Notes: a model not told the origin generated them from the letters alone. A DNA stretch of 64,000 nucleotides from an uncultured bacterium (GCA_905215465.1 CAJMPT010000004.1:1-64000); one strand, 5' to 3'. Counted from the first letter of the stretch, positions 49,855 to 58,332 are shown. Numbers and translations: made by a program.

Positions 49855-50820
49855 CTACTCCAGCATGTTGCGCTCGGAGAACTCCGCCAGGGCGGTGGCG
49901 AGCATGAGGTCCACGTCGTCCAGGCCCAGGTGGCGCTCGGACTCGCCGGCGGCAAGCGTGCCGCGGCGGCGGGCCCAGTTCTCCAGCGACGCCGGACGGG
50001 AGTCGCGCGGGAGGGTGCGGACCTCGGGGTCTATGCGGCGGCAGATGTCGCGCGTGTCTATGGGCAGGACACGCCCGGCGCGGCGGGCCTCGGCGTAGCC
50101 GTCGACGTGCAGCATGAACCAAGAGTCCTCGAAGGCCGCGTTGTGGGCCATGTAGGGGTAGGCGCACATGGCGGTAAGAATCGCCTTCTGGATGGCCTTG
50201 TTCTCGCGGAAGGGCTGCTTGCCCTCCACGTCGGACCACTGGATCTTGTGGATGTCCGCCAGCGGCACGCCCTTCTCGGCGTACATCTGCGGCAGGCCGA
50301 AGTAGGCCGCGTGGGCATCGTGCGGCTTGGCACCGGACTCGATGGTCATGAACTCCAGGCCCACGTTGATGATGTAGCCGCGAGCCGGGTCCCGGTCGGT
50401 GGTCTCGATGTCTATGCCCATGACCATGCCGGAGACAGGCGCGTCCACATAGGCCACGTTGAGGTCGGCGGCGCCCTGGCCGGCAAGGGCCGCGACCTGC
50501 TCGACGGGACGGCGCTGCAGCGCGGCGCAGGCGCGCACGAGGTCCGCGTCGGAGAGCTTGCGGGCCAGGTTGGGGCTGCTCGCGTCGCGCAGGCGCTCTA
50601 TGCCGTAGCGGTCGCAGACGTCGCGGTTGCGGTCCGCCAGGGACATGATGAGGTCGTAGCCAAAGGGCTCGTGGCCGGGCTCGGCAGACGACCAGGCGTC
50701 GCGCAGGACGGCCAGGGCCTCCTCGTTCTTGGAGCGCTCCGCGGCGAGCGAGGCATCGTCGGCGAGAAACCCCGGGAAGATGAAGGCGCTCGCGCACTCT
50801 ATTGCCTGGCTCAGATCCAT
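49855..50820 (-). CDS. DEDD-superfamily 3'-5' exonuclease-like protein
   Basis: 321 residues. The DnaQ-like fold is indicated by VMGIDIETTDRDPARGY (the DxE of Exo I, about residue 130), AHNAAFEDSWF (Exo II) and HLGLDDVDLM near the C-terminus (Exo III, with the D and a preceding H). The first 120 residues are a helical region of unknown role. It may be a repair exonuclease or an RNase T-like enzyme; polymerase proofreading is less likely given the long N-terminal part. It is alone, with an R1 arm upstream of its start and a hairpin downstream. Confidence 0.78.
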   Translation of the reverse strand: MDLSQAIECASAFIFPGFLADDASLAAERSKNEEALAVLRDAWSSAEPGHEPFGYDLIMSLADRNRDVCDRYGIERLRDASSPNLARKLSDADLVRACAALQRRPVEQVAALAGQGAADLNVAYVDAPVSGMVMGIDIETTDRDPARGYIINVGLEFMTIESGAKPHDAHAAYFGLPQMYAEKGVPLADIHKIQWSDVEGKQPFRENKAIQKAILTAMCAYPYMAHNAAFEDSWFMLHVDGYAEARRAGRVLPIDTRDICRRIDPEVRTLPRDSRPASLENWARRRGTLAAGESERHLGLDDVDLMLATALAEFSERNMLE

Positions 50821-50876
50821 GTGGCAGCTCTCTGTTGAAGTTGGCGGTGGCCCTCAACCCTACCAGAACGCCCCCT

Positions 50877-50920
50877 CAAATTGGGGACGTGTTCGTTTTT
50901 GCGCAAATTGGGGACAGGTT
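50877..50920 (+). repeat. Interspersed element R1, single arm
   Basis: One R1 arm (GGGGACGTGTTCG, TTTTTGCGCAAA, GGGGACAGG) between the exonuclease start and the nitroreductase stop, with no partner arm nearby. Confidence 0.85.
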
Positions 50921-50953
50921 GGTCGGCCAGGCGCCTTCGGGTGGCGAGAAGCC

Positions 50954-51502
50954 CTACGCGCAGAAGACGCGGCCCTCGCGGCGGGCCGGCGGCTCGGGCT
51001 TCTGGCCCTCCCAGAAGCCGACGGCGCAGTGGCCGATACCCTCGTAGTCGCCCTCGACGCCCAGCTGGGCGAGGATGACGCGGCCCTCCTCGGAGTCAAA
51101 GACCTCGCGGGCGCGGTGAATCCAGATGCTGCCCAGGCCCAGGGAGTCGGCGGCCAGCAGCATGTTGCCCATGGCAAGGGAGCCGTCGTAGACGTGGGTG
51201 GGCACGTCTCGCGCGGCCAGCACCACCAGCACGGCGGGCGCGCCATAGAAGGGGTCGGTGCCCTCGGGGGCGCCCATGACCTGGGCGTTCAGGGCAGAGA
51301 GGCGGTCGCGCAGCGCGTGGTCGGTGACCTTGAGGATGATGGCGCTCTGGCGCCCCATGCCGCTCGCGGCGTACAGGCCCGCCTCGACGACTGCGTCCAG
51401 CTGCTCCTCGGAGGGCATCTCGGCCTTGAACGAGCGGCAGCTTCTGCGCTCGACCATGGCATCGATGACCTCGTTGACGGCCCTTCCGACCTTGCTGTCC
51501 AT
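50954..51502 (-). CDS. Nitroreductase-family protein
   Basis: 182 residues of the FMN-dependent nitroreductase fold. The FMN-binding start is MVERRSCRSFKAEMPSEEQL; the middle has GRQSAIILKV; the second FMN segment is AMGNMLLAADSLGLGSIWIH; IGHCAVGFWEG follows near the C-terminus. Enzymes of this family reduce nitro compounds, quinones or enones with NAD(P)H; the physiological substrate is unknown. It is a single gene, downstream of a 343-bp gap that carries the 102-bp inverted-repeat element. Confidence 0.9.
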   Translation of the reverse strand: MDSKVGRAVNEVIDAMVERRSCRSFKAEMPSEEQLDAVVEAGLYAASGMGRQSAIILKVTDHALRDRLSALNAQVMGAPEGTDPFYGAPAVLVVLAARDVPTHVYDGSLAMGNMLLAADSLGLGSIWIHRAREVFDSEEGRVILAQLGVEGDYEGIGHCAVGFWEGQKPEPPARREGRVFCA

Positions 51503-51589
51503 AAAACGCCCCCTCCAACGGCAAACCTTCCGCCCGCCATTCTACGCCCTGCCCAAAGCCCCACGGCAAGAGGCTCTTCTTACCCAGGT

Positions 51590-51691
51590 AAAAACCTTAC
51601 AGGTAGCGTTTCCGTCCAAAGCCAGCCAACGGGTTTCCCCACTTGTCGAGAAACCCATCGTCCCCAAAGAAACCCTGCCTGTAAGGTTTTT
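51590..51691. repeat. Small inverted-repeat element (102 bp), ACCTTACAGG ends
   Basis: Terminal inverted repeats of 22 bp (51590-51611 and 51670-51691; 20 of 22 match; core AAAAACCTTACAGG). A nested GGGTTTC / GAAACCC pair lies at 51631-51656. The element is far less GC-rich than its neighbours. The surrounding gap 51503-51845 holds no gene. Confidence 0.7.
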
Positions 51692-51845
51692 CTTCTTCAG
51701 GCAAAAAGGCCCTACGCCGAGAAAGCCGCAGGCCGACGCCGCCCGCCCTTCTCCCCAGGCGACTTCCGCAGCCGCGCGCTCTCCGCGCGGCGAGGACTGA
51801 GCCAGGGGAGAAGGGCTGACGGCGGCCCCGGTGTGGTTTTCTCGC

Positions 51846-53225
51846 CTAGGCCGCCAGGTTGGCCTCCTTGTGCTCCCTCGCGTGGTCCATCCAGTGCCCG
51901 AGGCGGTAGTACAGGATGAACGCCACGCCCGTGGTCGCCCACGTGATGGGGTAGCTCAGCAGCGCCATGTGCAGCGTGTGGTTGAGCGGCACTACAGCCA
52001 GCTGCCAGACCACGCGCAGCAGGCACGACCCCGTGAGCACGATGATCATGGGCCGCAGGCTCTCGCCGGCGCCGCGGATGGTGCCAGCAATGTTGTCGTA
52101 GAGCGAGTAGACAACGTAGAAGGGCCCGATGTACCACATGACCTGGGCCGTCAGCGCCGCAATCTCAGGGTCTCTCACAAAGAAGCCGGCGATGTCGAGC
52201 ACGTTGGCCATGAGCACCACCGAGAGCGAGCCAACCACCAGCGCGGTCAGGCAGAGGGCGCACCTGAGGCCCCGGCGCATGCGCTCGTAGTTGCGCGCGC
52301 CGAAGTTCTGGGCCGAGAACGTGGTCACGGCCACGCCCAGGGCCTCGGAGGCCATCCAGATGATGGCGTCGATGCGCCCGCACAGGCCAAAGGCCGTCAC
52401 CACCGTGGAGCCGAAGGAGTTGATGGTGGCCTGCGTGATGATGTTGGAGACCGAGTAGCAGGACGACTGCAGGCCCAGCGGAAGGCCGCAGCGCAGCATG
52501 ACGCGGCAGATGCCGGGGTCTATGCGAAGCCTGCGCAGGTCAAGGCGCCAGGGACCGTCCACGTGCGTGAGGCGCGCCAGCGTAAGCGCGCAGCCCCAGA
52601 TGAGCGAGAGCGCCGTGGCCAGGCCGGCGCCCGCCGCCTCCATGTGCATCCCGGCAACGAGCACCAGGTCAAGCACGATGTTCACCACGCAGGTGGAGGC
52701 GACGATGATGGAGGGCGATCGGGTGTCTCCCACGGAGCGCTGCACGGCGGAGCCCGTGTTGTAGACGATGGAGAAGACCATGGCGCCAAAGTAGATCCGC
52801 ACGAAGGCGAGCGACTCGGCCATGAGGTCGGCGGGCGTGCCCATGAGCGAGAGGATGGGCTCGGCAAGAAGGCTCCCCAGGACCGAGACGGCAAGGCCTC
52901 CCACCAGCGCGATGGTCATGGCGGTGTGGACGGAAGCCGAGAGGCGTTCCTCGTCGCGCGCGCCAAAGTACTGGCTGCACACCACGGCAAAGCCCGTTCC
53001 CATGCCCACGGAGAAGCCCACGGCGAGGTCCACCAGCGGCGCGGTGGCCTGGATGCCGCCCAGGGCCGCCTTTCCAGCGTACTGCCCCACCACGAAGGTG
53101 TTGACCAGCGAGTACGCCTCCTGGAAGAACGACGAGAAGAACACCGGCACGCACAGCAGCAGGAGCTGCCGCCAGATGACCCCCTCCGTCACGTCCAGCG
53201 ACCCCGCCCTGCCCCTCTCCGCCAT
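51846..53225 (-). CDS. MATE-family multidrug/metabolite exporter
   Basis: 459 residues, 12 membrane helices, multi-antimicrobial extrusion family. The two homologous halves show the family repeats: VPVFFSSFFQEAYSLVNTFV, GFSVGMGTGFAVVCSQYFGA and SSCYSVSNIITQATINSFGS, EALGVAVTTFSAQNFGARN. It is presumably a cation-coupled exporter; cargo is unknown. The ATG at 53225 follows GGAGGGGAAG; the upstream open frame is antisense to the LacI gene. It is divergent from that LacI-type regulator, so regulation by it is possible. Confidence 0.9.
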   Translation of the reverse strand: MAERGRAGSLDVTEGVIWRQLLLLCVPVFFSSFFQEAYSLVNTFVVGQYAGKAALGGIQATAPLVDLAVGFSVGMGTGFAVVCSQYFGARDEERLSASVHTAMTIALVGGLAVSVLGSLLAEPILSLMGTPADLMAESLAFVRIYFGAMVFSIVYNTGSAVQRSVGDTRSPSIIVASTCVVNIVLDLVLVAGMHMEAAGAGLATALSLIWGCALTLARLTHVDGPWRLDLRRLRIDPGICRVMLRCGLPLGLQSSCYSVSNIITQATINSFGSTVVTAFGLCGRIDAIIWMASEALGVAVTTFSAQNFGARNYERMRRGLRCALCLTALVVGSLSVVLMANVLDIAGFFVRDPEIAALTAQVMWYIGPFYVVYSLYDNIAGTIRGAGESLRPMIIVLTGSCLLRVVWQLAVVPLNHTLHMALLSYPITWATTGVAFILYYRLGHWMDHAREHKEANLAA

Positions 53226-53285
53226 GCTCTTCCCCTCCGCAACGCCTATTGCCAAAGTCGCACCAGCATATCCACAATAACGCCC

Positions 53286-53305
53286 GGCGAGAAGCCCTTC
53301 TCGCC
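53286..53305. other. Perfect hairpin of the TTCTCGCC motif in a divergent region
   Basis: GGCGAGAAG / CTTCTCGCC with a two-base loop, extended by CCCG/CGGG, between the divergent MATE and LacI genes (both start away from it). It cannot be a terminator for either, so an operator or a 5'-leader structure of the MATE mRNA is possible. Confidence 0.55.
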
Positions 53306-53435
53306 GGGCGCACTCTCTATTGCATGCGGATGACGCGAGCGCGCTGCCGCGAGGGGCCGGGGGCTGCCAATCCCCCGAGCCTTCCGGAGCCGTCCGTGCG
53401 CTAGACTGAAGGGTGGCATCGTCGAGAGGAACAGC

Positions 53436-54419
53436 ATGGACATCAACCAGATCGCGCAGCTCGCAGGCGTTTCTCGCGCCACTGTCTCTCGCTACCTCAA
53501 CGACGGCTACGTCTCCCAGGAGAAGCGCGCCGCCATCGCGCGCGTCATCAAGGAGACCGGTTACGTGCCCTCCCAGTACGCCAAGAGCCTGCGCACCGGC
53601 AAGTCCAACGTCGTGGGCGTCATCATCCCCAAGATCAACTCCGCCTCGGTGAGCCGCATGGTCGCCGGCATGACCACGGTGCTCAACGAGGCCGGCTATC
53701 AGCTCCTGCTTGCCAACACCGACAACGACGAGTCCCGCGAGGTCAGCTTCCTTCGCCTCTTTGGCGAGAAGAACCAGGTGGACGGCATCATCCTCATCGC
53801 CACGGTCTTCACGCCCGCCCACGAGGAGGTGCTCGGCGGCCTGACGCTGCCGCTCGTGGTGCTCAACCAGAGCCACCCCGGCAAGTCCTGCGTCTATCAG
53901 AACAACGAGGGGGCCCTGCACGACATCACGGAGCTGGCGCTCAAGAAGGGCAGCCACCCCGCCTACATCGGCGTGCACGAGGAGGACACCTCCGCCGGAC
54001 GCATGAGCCACCGCGGCTTTTTGGACGCCTGCCACGAGGCGGGAGTCGAGGTGCCCGAGCGCGCCCAGGTGGTCACCACCTCCACCGTGGACACCGGCTA
54101 CATGGCCGCCGAGCAGATCCTGCACGACTACCCCGAGGTGGACACCATCGTGTGCGCCACGGACTCCATCGCCTACGGCACCCTCACGTGCCTGCAGGAG
54201 TACGGCCACCGCGTCCCCGAGGACATCCAGGTCACGGGCATCGGCGACGGCGACCTCTCGCAGATCGTCAGCCCGACGCTCACCACCGTGCATCCCTACT
54301 ACAAGACGAGCGGCATCGAGGCGGCAAAGATGCTCGTCGGCCTCATGAACGACTCAGACACCGCCCAGAGGGACATCCGCATGGGCTACGAGCTCGTCGT
54401 GCGCAACTCCACGCGCTAG
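53436..54419 (+). CDS. LacI-family transcriptional regulator
   Basis: 327 residues. The N-terminal HTH is MDINQIAQLAGVSRATVSRY with LNDGYVS and the hinge YVPSQYAKSLRTGK. A periplasmic-binding-protein-like ligand domain follows, with NVVGVIIPKINS and TVHPYYKTSGIEAA. GAGAGGAAC precedes the ATG. Sugar response is the family norm; the ligand here is unknown. It is divergent from the MATE gene and 122 bp upstream of the HPr-like gene on the same strand, which makes a link to sugar or PTS signalling conceivable. Confidence 0.9.
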   Translation: MDINQIAQLAGVSRATVSRYLNDGYVSQEKRAAIARVIKETGYVPSQYAKSLRTGKSNVVGVIIPKINSASVSRMVAGMTTVLNEAGYQLLLANTDNDESREVSFLRLFGEKNQVDGIILIATVFTPAHEEVLGGLTLPLVVLNQSHPGKSCVYQNNEGALHDITELALKKGSHPAYIGVHEEDTSAGRMSHRGFLDACHEAGVEVPERAQVVTTSTVDTGYMAAEQILHDYPEVDTIVCATDSIAYGTLTCLQEYGHRVPEDIQVTGIGDGDLSQIVSPTLTTVHPYYKTSGIEAAKMLVGLMNDSDTAQRDIRMGYELVVRNSTR

Positions 54420-54541
54420 CCCCGCCCGACCCCGCCTTCCGCCGAACTCGCGTTGCGCGGCCCGCGCACACGCGCTACCGTCATGCGACAAACACGCCAT
54501 GGCCGCTATGCGTCAAGCGCGCCAGAGCCCCGGGAGGCCGC

Positions 54542-54796
54542 ATGATCAAGATCGAGCACCAGGTCACGGACCCTCTGGGCTTCCACATCCAGCTTGCCGT
54601 GCTTCTCGCCGGCGAGGCCCAGCGGTGGCGCAGCCACGTGACCTTCCGCCACGGGCAGTCCGAGGTCAACGCGGCCGACCTCATGGCCCTTCTCGGCCTG
54701 GGCGTACCCAGCGGCTCCACCATAGAGATCCGCGTCGAGGGACCCGACGAGGCCACCGCCGCCAACGCCATCCGGCAGCTTGCCAGGACGTTCTAG
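54542..54796 (+). CDS. HPr-family phosphocarrier-like protein with Asp at the regulatory site
   Basis: 84 residues of the HPr fold. The phosphorylatable His15 is kept in DPLGFHIQLA, but the usual Arg17-Pro18 are Gln17-Leu18. At position 46, where HPr has Ser for HPr kinase, this protein has Asp46 (VNAADLMALLGLG). Overall length and the final AANAIRQLA helix fit HPr. GGGAGG supports the ATG. Loss of Arg17 and a built-in acidic residue at 46 suggest poor phosphotransfer and a regulatory role. It lies downstream of the LacI-type gene, and its stop overlaps the end of a remnant ORF on the other strand. Confidence 0.85.
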   Translation: MIKIEHQVTDPLGFHIQLAVLLAGEAQRWRSHVTFRHGQSEVNAADLMALLGLGVPSGSTIEIRVEGPDEATAANAIRQLARTF

Positions 54797-55115
54797 GCCA
54801 AGGAGCCCCACTCGACGGGGCCGTCCGAACCCTCAAGCGCACGCCCAATGCCGTCCTCGTCGTAGATAAGCCCGGCGTTCCTCACCCTTGGCCGCAAATC
54901 CGTGACGCCTTCCCAAAACGCCTTGACCACCTTGGTGGTCGTGAGCTTTCCAAGCGCGCCATCAGCAGGCCTGGAGGCGTTCTTGGAGGTCACACCGTCG
55001 GGAAGCTTGGCTAGATTCACGTCCTCGGCGATGCATGCCTTCACATAAATAGGTTGGATTCGCTCACCGAGCTTCAGATTGCAGACATGCCCAGATGCGA
55101 TTGCCGTGATATGCC
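54793..55115 (-). pseudogene. Remnant of an unrecognised gene (C-terminal part)
   Basis: An open frame ending at 54793 reads like real protein (LPDGVTSKNASRPADG; TTTKVVKAFWEGVTDLRP; VRNAGLIYDEDGIGRALEG). It continues in-frame upstream of the only plausible start (GTG, 55044) to about 55115 (SPGHITAIASG; NLKLGERIQPIYV). There it meets the terminator of the surface-protein gene, with no ribosome site or start codon. So it looks like the 3' end of a gene whose front has been removed, possibly by arrival of the surface-protein locus. I do not recognise the family. Confidence 0.45.
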
Positions 55116-55130
55116 CCGGAGATAGAGAAG

Positions 55131-55158
55131 AAAAAGGGCGGCCCCAAAGGACCGCCCC
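55131..55158 (-). terminator. Intrinsic terminator of the surface-protein gene
   Basis: GGGGCGGTCC / GGGGCCGCCC-type hairpin followed on the minus strand by CTTTTTCTTCT. It lies 50 bp after the stop and is a textbook terminator. Confidence 0.85.
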
Positions 55159-55208
55159 GGATTACAGGCTAGCTCATGCTATGAAGAAATCGCGTGGCCT
55201 GCGCTCCC

Positions 55209-56742
55209 CTAGCGCTCGCTGCGCCTGCGGATCGCCGCGACACCCACAAGGGCAACGCCGGCGATGACTACGGCAACGGGAAGGGCCGCGTTGATATTGT
55301 CGCCGGTCGCGGGAACGGAGGACTTGACCTTCTTCTGCGCGGGCTTCTGCGCGGGCTTCTGCGCGGGCTTCTGGGTGCTTTCGCTGGGCCTGCTGGTCTC
55401 GGGCTCAGCCGGCTTGGGCTGAGGCGCCGGCTCGTTCTTCTTCCACTGCGCGTAGAGCGTCATGGGAGCGGTAAGCTCAACCTTGTCACCCGCGGCATAG
55501 CTCGTGCCCGAGCCGTCCTTCGCGGTGTTCCAGCCCTCAAAGGAATAACCATCGCGAACGGGCTGGTCGGTGGCGACCTCAGTCTCGGTAACGCACTCGA
55601 CGGTGGTAAAATCGGCGGACTGCTTGTCCGTGGAGCCATTCATGTCGTAGGAGAGGTCGTAGGCCTTCTCATCGACCGGGTCCTTGACGTAACCGCAGTA
55701 CTTGCACGTTGCGGTTGCCGTGCGAGTCCAGGTGCCGGCACCGTCGGAAGCCCACTCGGTATAGGTAACATCGTAGGCGTTGTCGTGCTCACCGTCGGTG
55801 TAGCTGTGCGTGAGCTTCTTGCCGCCGGACCACACGAGCTCGCCATCGATGGTGACGTCGGTGCGGCCGGAATTCTGACCCCTCAAGGATCCGATAATGC
55901 CGCCGAAGCCAAACACTTTGGAGCATGTGTAGGAATCAGTCGCAAGGCCCGTGGCAGTCGTGTTGCCCGTGATGTTGACCGTGTACTTAAAGTTGCCCAT
56001 GTTCTTATCGTTGATGTTGAGGGCGGTTTTGGCGGTTGCCGTCGAGTTAAACTTACAGTTGTTTACGTTGATGACGATGTTGTTCTTTCCCGCGCTGTAA
56101 TCGGTGTAGACATTGATCGCCTTGCCGGCGCAGTTGAAGGTGCAGCTGTTAAACGCCATGATCGGCGAGCTATAGGTCCACAGGGAATAGTCGCCACCGG
56201 GGGCGTTGAACATCGTGTTGGTGAACTCGGCGGACTTGTAGCCCCAGTAGAACGTCTTGCCGTTGATGACGCAGCCATCGACAACGGTCTTGTCGGCGCG
56301 GATGAAACCGAGGTAGTCCGCAGAGCCGGAACGCAGCGTCATATTCTTGAAGGTGATGGTGCCGGCTCCATCAAACGAATAGTCGCCGTTGTACTCAGTG
56401 CCGTAATTATCCGGGTTGGGAACCTCGGCACCAATGTTCCACGCGGTCTTGTCCGTGCCGGAACCCACGAAGGTGAGGTCCTTGCCCTTGGTGTGGCCAG
56501 CGGAGCTCACGCCATAGAGCGTGTAGTTGCCCTCGCCGAGCTTGATAGTGTCACCGCTCTGAGCCTCGGCAACAGCGGTGGCAAGGTCGGTGTAAGACTT
56601 GCCGGTGTTAGCGTTAGCTATGCCCGAGTCGGCAGCGAACGCGAGGGGGGGTCACGCAAACCGCACAAATCACGCCGAGCAGCACGGCGGCGATACGGCC
56701 GCCCAGTGCCTTTATGGCCCCCATGCCATGGTTACGTTTCAT
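55209..56742 (-). pseudogene. Cell-wall-anchored surface protein, frameshifted in a C7 tract
   Basis: The ATG at 56742 (AAAGGAG upstream) starts a signal peptide (MKRNHGMGAIKALGGR, then hydrophobic AAVLLGVICAVCVTP). At 56645-56651 a run of seven C (minus strand) puts the frame out, and a stop follows about 15 codons later. With six C the frame continues LAFAADSGIANANTG, a proper AFA signal-peptidase site, and joins the long open frame ending at 55209. That frame encodes a parallel beta-helix-like domain, an InlB-type B-repeat (GYSFEGWNTAKDGSGTSYAA), a Pro/Lys/Gln spacer and VPATGD, a helix and RRRSER: a sortase anchor. It is probably phase-variable, or a sequencing error. Confidence 0.85.
55332..55367. 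repeat. 12-bp tandem repeat in the wall-spanning segment
   Basis: Three exact copies of CTTCTGCGCGGG plus a partial fourth, encoding KPAQ repeats before the sortase signal. Because the unit is a multiple of three, gain or loss alters spacer length without breaking the frame. Confidence 0.9.
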
Positions 56743-56999
56743 AAAGTACTCCTTTCGGCTTCTTTCCTGGTCTTGCGGTACCACGGTTGAGCGTCGCCCG
56801 GATGCACCGCAGGCCAGACCTGTTGTTCAGATTTTTTACATTACCACTTTGCCTACATACGTGGGGATACTTAATCGATGAGGAAGGCAGCAGTTAATGC
56901 CAGAATGCCAGAGCAGGCAATGGTTTTAAAGGTTGTCGCGTTACAGAGTATGTTAACGAGATTGATAGGGGCCAACTTCATAGGAATCAGTCGTTTTCG

Positions 57000-57218
57000 C
57001 TATTCGACGCTGAAATTCGATTTATAACCCGCGATTTGTGGCCCGATTCTGCCCGCCTGCATAAAGGCAGATTCGCCGAAGAGCAGGCCTCTGCAGAAAT
57101 CTGCCCCCGAAAAACCTTTAGGCTTGAGCACGGTGTTTATCGAAGCCGCGCCAGCGTCGCGCACGCCCATGTCGAACTGGGCGTTGGCAGCAGCGACGGT
57201 AGAGGCGGCCTTTGCCAT
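57000..57218 (-). CDS. Short hypothetical protein, possibly a remnant
   Basis: A 72-residue frame (MAKAASTVAAANAQFDMGVR; LKPKGFSGADFCRGLLFG) with a good ribosome site (GGGAAGGA) and an upstream dyad ACTGAC-N5-GTCAGT at 57238-57254 (minus-strand 5' region). Composition is plausible for protein but I recognise no family. It may be the N-terminal stub of a longer gene. The DNA between it and the surface-protein gene (56743-56999) is AT-rich with no ORF and presumably contains the surface gene's promoter. Confidence 0.4.
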   Translation of the reverse strand: MAKAASTVAAANAQFDMGVRDAGAASINTVLKPKGFSGADFCRGLLFGESAFMQAGRIGPQIAGYKSNFSVE

Positions 57219-57237
57219 CTGGCGATCCTTCCCGTTT

Positions 57238-57254
57238 ACTGACCTGGTGTCAGT
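57238..57254. promoter_or_regulatory. Possible operator dyad
   Basis: ACTGAC and GTCAGT, perfect inverted hexamers five bases apart, in the divergent region between the short ORF at 57000 and the SDR gene at 57444. The size and symmetry suit a TetR-type operator. No promoter elements could be assigned with confidence. Confidence 0.35.
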
Positions 57255-57443
57255 ATTGATTTACTTACCGTCAACATAATAGTCGAGCGGCCTTTTCGCG
57301 GGATGGTCTTGCGAGCGGGCGGCGGTGGGAATCCCTCACCCGCAAAACCCCACCGCTCGGCGAAGACGACGCGGACGCGCGTCGCCAGATTGCGCAAAAT
57401 TGCTCTCACGCGTCTTTGCGGCATCCCATGAGAGGAGCATCAC

Positions 57444-58205
57444 ATGAAGCAGCTCAACGAGAAGGTCGCCATCGTCACCGGAGCCGGCCAGGGCATCGGC
57501 AAGGGCATCGCGCTGTGCCTCGCCAAGCGCGGCGTCAAGGTGGTCTGCACCGGTCGCCGAGAGGCCCCCATCCAGCAGACCGTGGCCGAGATCGAGGAGG
57601 CCGGCGGCCAGGGCCTCGCCATGGCCTGCGACTCCGCCGACCGTGCCCGCGTCGAGGAGGTCGTCAAGGCCGCCGTTGACACCTTCGGCTCCATCGACGT
57701 CATCGTCAACAACGGCCAGGCCATCGTACCCTCCGCCCCCGTCGAGGACACCACCTACGAGAACATGCTCGCCGCCTGGCAGTCCGGCACCATCGGCTCG
57801 CTCAACTACATGCAGGCAGCCTTCCCGTACATGAAGGAGCAGCACGAGGGCCGCATCATCAACTTCGCCTCCGCCACCGGCATGTTCGGCATCGCGGGCC
57901 AGCTCGCCTACGGCTCCAACAAGGAGGCCCTGCGCGGCCTGACCAAGATAGCCGCCAAGGAGTGGGGCCAGTACGGCATCTGCGTGAACGTGGTGCTGCC
58001 CGGCGCCGAGTCCCCCGCCGCCAAGGCCTGGGCCGAGAAGTTCCCCGAGGAGTACCAGAAGCAGGTCATGCTCAACCCCATGCACCGCTTCGGTGACCCC
58101 GAGGACGACATCGCGCCCGTGGTCGCCTTCCTCGCGGGCCCCGACTCCTGCTACTACTCCGGCCAGTCCGTGATCGTGGACGGTGCCAACTCCATCATGC
58201 CGTAG
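57444..58205 (+). CDS. Short-chain dehydrogenase/reductase
   Basis: 253 residues of the classical SDR family. The cofactor loop is VAIVTGAGQGIGKGIAL. Arg-Arg after VVCTGRR suggests NADPH preference (inference). NNGQ follows. The catalytic Ser is in NFASATGMFGI and YxxxK is in AYGSNKEAL, 13 residues later. A typical C-terminal SDR ending, YYSGQSVIVDGANSIMP, is present. It oxidises or reduces an alcohol/ketone; the substrate is unknown (sugars, hydroxysteroids and acyl chains are all possible). GAGAGGAGC precedes the ATG. TTCTCGCC follows its stop by three bases. Confidence 0.9.
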   Translation: MKQLNEKVAIVTGAGQGIGKGIALCLAKRGVKVVCTGRREAPIQQTVAEIEEAGGQGLAMACDSADRARVEEVVKAAVDTFGSIDVIVNNGQAIVPSAPVEDTTYENMLAAWQSGTIGSLNYMQAAFPYMKEQHEGRIINFASATGMFGIAGQLAYGSNKEALRGLTKIAAKEWGQYGICVNVVLPGAESPAAKAWAEKFPEEYQKQVMLNPMHRFGDPEDDIAPVVAFLAGPDSCYYSGQSVIVDGANSIMP

Positions 58206-58332
58206 CGCTTCTCGCCAACACCGGCGTCCGGATGCACCGACGCCCCCTTCTGCCCCCAGCGACGTGATCGCTGGGCCAGGCGGGAGGGGGCGCCGTCTTG
58301 TGCGCGGACGTGGTCGTCGTAGGCGGCCGCGG

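Noticed and set aside
51846..54293. 815-codon version of the MATE gene
   Set aside because: The upstream half is antisense to the LacI gene; the ATG at 53225 has a strong ribosome site and starts the first membrane domain.
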